DNA of 64,000 nucleotides, taken from positions 24,063-88,062 of the forward strand of contig CAMDGD010000002.1 of NCBI GenBank assembly GCA_945897785.1, read 5' to 3'. Shown one piece after another: positions 62,517-64,000 of the stretch; position 1 is the first letter of the stretch, and the number at the start of each line of letters is the position of its first letter. The translations under genes were made by a program, and so were the position numbers. This DNA is from Paludibacter jiangxiensis (GTDB taxonomy: Bacteria > Bacteroidota > Bacteroidia > Bacteroidales > Paludibacteraceae). The notes under the pieces are model-generated. The model had not been told where the DNA came from and did no database searches. It was given only the letters and a program-made list of their open reading frames with translations.

Positions 62517-64000
62517 ATGCACGAAAAACTTATTATCCTTGATTACGGTTCGCAAACCACACAGTTAATTGCACGACGCGTGCGCGAGTTAAACACCTAT
62601 TGTGAAATTGTGCCGTATAATAAATTTCCTCATGATGCTAGTAATGTAAAGGGCGTAATTCTTTCAGGTAGTCCGTTTTCAGTATATGATGAAGCGGCTT
62701 TTAAAACCGATTTATCTAATATTCGCAAGAAGTTTCCTGTGTTGGGCATTTGCTATGGCGCACAGTTTATTTCGCATACCTCCGGCGGTAAAGTAGAGCC
62801 GGCAGGTTCGCGTGAGTACGGTCGTGCACACCTCACCGAAATCAATAACAGTGATGCCTTGTTGAAAGGCGTAGAGAAAGATGCTCAGGTATGGATGTCG
62901 CATGGAGATACCATTACGCAAATACCATCAAACTTTAGTATTATTGCTAGCACACCGCAAGTAAAAATTGCTGGGTATCGTGTAACCGATGAAAATACCT
63001 GGGGTGTTCAATTTCATCCGGAAGTGTTTCATACCGAATGTGGTAAGCAAATTTTGGAGAATTTTGTCGATATATGTGGATTTAAGAAAGATTGGACTCC
63101 GGCTTCCTTTATTGAAGAAACAGTGGATATGTTGAAAGAGAAACTAGGCAATGATAAGGTGATTTTAGCGCTGTCTGGTGGAGTAGATTCATCTGTTGTT
63201 GCAGTATTATTGCATAAGGCCATTGGTAAAAACCTAACTTGTGTGTTTGTTGATAATGGTTTGTTGCGTAAAAACGAGTTTGAAAAGGTGTTGGAAGATT
63301 ATGCGCACCTTGGCTTGAATGTGTTGGGTATTGATGCCAAAGAGAAGTTTTATAAGGATTTGGCAGGAGTAAGTGAGCCGGAAGCAAAACGAAAAATTAT
63401 TGGTAGCGGTTTTATTGATATTTTTAATCAAGAAGCAAAAAAGATACAGGATGTAAAATGGCTCGGACAAGGAACCATTTACCCCGATATTATTGAATCG
63501 CTTTCAATTACAGGGCATGTAATTAAATCGCACCATAATGTGGGTGGGTTGCCTAAAGAAATGAACCTTAAATTGGTAGAACCGCTTCGGCTTTTATTTA
63601 AAGATGAGGTGCGCAGTGTGGGTATCGAATTGGGTATGATGCCGCATTTAATTAAACGGCATCCTTTTCCGGGTCCAGGCTTGGGTATTCGTATTTTGGG
63701 CGATATTACCCCCGAAAAAGTACGCATTTTGCAAGAGGCAGATGATATTTATATTCAAGGCTTACGGGATTGGGATTTGTACGATAAGGTATGGCAAGCA
63801 GGCACCATCTTACTCCCCGTACAATCGGTTGGAGTAATGGGCGATGAACGAACTTACGAAAATACGGTGGCTTTGCGTGCAGTTACATCTACCGATGCCA
63901 TGACTGCCGATTGGGCACATCTGCCGTACGAGTTCTTGGCCAAAATGTCCAACGAAATAATAAATAAAGTAAAGGGAGTAAACCGCGTGGTGTATGATAT
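62517..64000 (+). CDS. guaA: GMP synthase (glutamine-hydrolysing), cut by window edge
   Basis: 494 codons from ATG 62517 ([20 protein letters not shown]) to the window end; the family is about 510-525 residues, so only a short C-terminus is missing. Glutaminase domain: [12 protein letters not shown] with the nucleophile Cys, and [17 protein letters not shown] pyrophosphatase P-loop: [15 protein letters not shown]; then [20 protein letters not shown] and [15 protein letters not shown]. Converts XMP to GMP. The ORF track lacks it because it has no stop in the window. Confidence 0.97.
   Translation, partial: MHEKLIILDYGSQTTQLIARRVRELNTYCEIVPYNKFPHDASNVKGVILSGSPFSVYDEAAFKTDLSNIRKKFPVLGICYGAQFISHTSGGKVEPAGSREYGRAHLTEINNSDALLKGVEKDAQVWMSHGDTITQIPSNFSIIASTPQVKIAGYRVTDENTWGVQFHPEVFHTECGKQILENFVDICGFKKDWTPASFIEETVDMLKEKLGNDKVILALSGGVDSSVVAVLLHKAIGKNLTCVFVDNGLLRKNEFEKVLEDYAHLGLNVLGIDAKEKFYKDLAGVSEPEAKRKIIGSGFIDIFNQEAKKIQDVKWLGQGTIYPDIIESLSITGHVIKSHHNVGGLPKEMNLKLVEPLRLLFKDEVRSVGIELGMMPHLIKRHPFPGPGLGIRILGDITPEKVRILQEADDIYIQGLRDWDLYDKVWQAGTILLPVQSVGVMGDERTYENTVALRAVTSTDAMTADWAHLPYEFLAKMSNEIINKVKGVNRVVYD

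Noticed and set aside
1-64000. CRISPR array, tRNA, rRNA operon, prophage or antiphage island
   Set aside because: I looked in every gap over 100 bp and found no direct repeat/spacer pattern, no cloverleaf or rRNA text except tmRNA, and no phage, restriction or toxin-antitoxin genes.

Overview
The window is a contiguous piece of a low-GC Bacteroidota chromosome, most likely order Bacteroidales. Several independent signs point there: promoters of the form TTG-N19/20-TAnnTTTG (upstream of ileS, guaA, the ECF sigma gene, rplS and the M28 peptidase gene), a tmRNA whose tag reads GENNYALAA, a TamL-type lipidated OMP85 protein, a subtilase with a type IX secretion C-terminal sorting domain, DUF4296/DUF4831/DUF6340 proteins, a DksA/TraR protein without a complete zinc finger, and the debranching enzyme/GT4/GH57 glycogen locus. 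Most of the window is housekeeping DNA, with little sign of recent large-scale transfer.

Layout. 1-4.9 kb: 5' end of a RecB/AddA-like helicase gene, a DUF456 protein, the exbB-exbD-tonB-DJ-1 operon (minus strand) and NAD kinase. 4.9-5.85 kb: non-coding DNA with a decayed Zn-ribbon transposase. 5.85-12.3 kb: small envelope proteins, a three-gene glycogen/alpha-glucan operon whose GH57 member has lost its acid/base Asp motif, and rplS. 12.7-21.8 kb: a GH3 plus beta-lactamase-fold fusion, Rsh (RelA/SpoT), an M23 peptidase and alaS. 22-25.6 kb: a plastid-terminal-oxidase-like alternative oxidase standing alone, a decayed membrane-protein gene, an AI-2E family permease, and a conserved acidic protein coupled to rsmI. 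26-31.6 kb: a coiled-coil lipoprotein, an M28 peptidase lacking its usual bridging Asp, a DUF6340 lipoprotein, fmt and an ECF sigma factor. 31.7-41 kb: tamL, a SpoU methyltransferase, lspA with DUF4296 and a small protein, dksA/traR, ileS. 41.4-47 kb: a thioesterase, DUF4831, NnrD/NnrE, a POT peptide transporter, hpt and adk. 47-55 kb: a small barrel-like protein, recQ, the subtilase-xseA-xseB operon, pgeF, obgE. 55-64 kb: an AraC-GyrI regulator, ssrA (tmRNA), a 23S-IVP-type four-helix-bundle protein, rny, zapA with a coiled-coil partner, a lipoprotein, queA, and guaA running off the end.

The least ordinary DNA is at 56.3-62.2 kb. The four-helix-bundle gene is enclosed by inverted copies of a degenerate purine-rich heptanucleotide array (AGAACNG type), inserted between rny and ssrA only 4 nt upstream of the mature tmRNA 5' end. 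queA is likewise flanked by a roughly 130-bp inverted repeat that contains a related heptad array (AAGANNN type), and one copy runs into the queA reading frame and supplies its C-terminal tail. A fifth, shorter array lies near 41.05 kb. These look like one family of spreading, foldable repeats. I do not see a CRISPR array, prophage, restriction system or antiphage island in this window.

How the genes work together: ExbB-ExbD-TonB energises outer-membrane receptors; TamL and Lsp serve envelope biogenesis; Rsh and DksA/TraR form the stringent-response pair; ssrA and RNase Y act in RNA turnover and ribosome rescue; the GH133/GT4/GH57 genes handle storage glucan; hpt, adk and guaA belong to purine metabolism.
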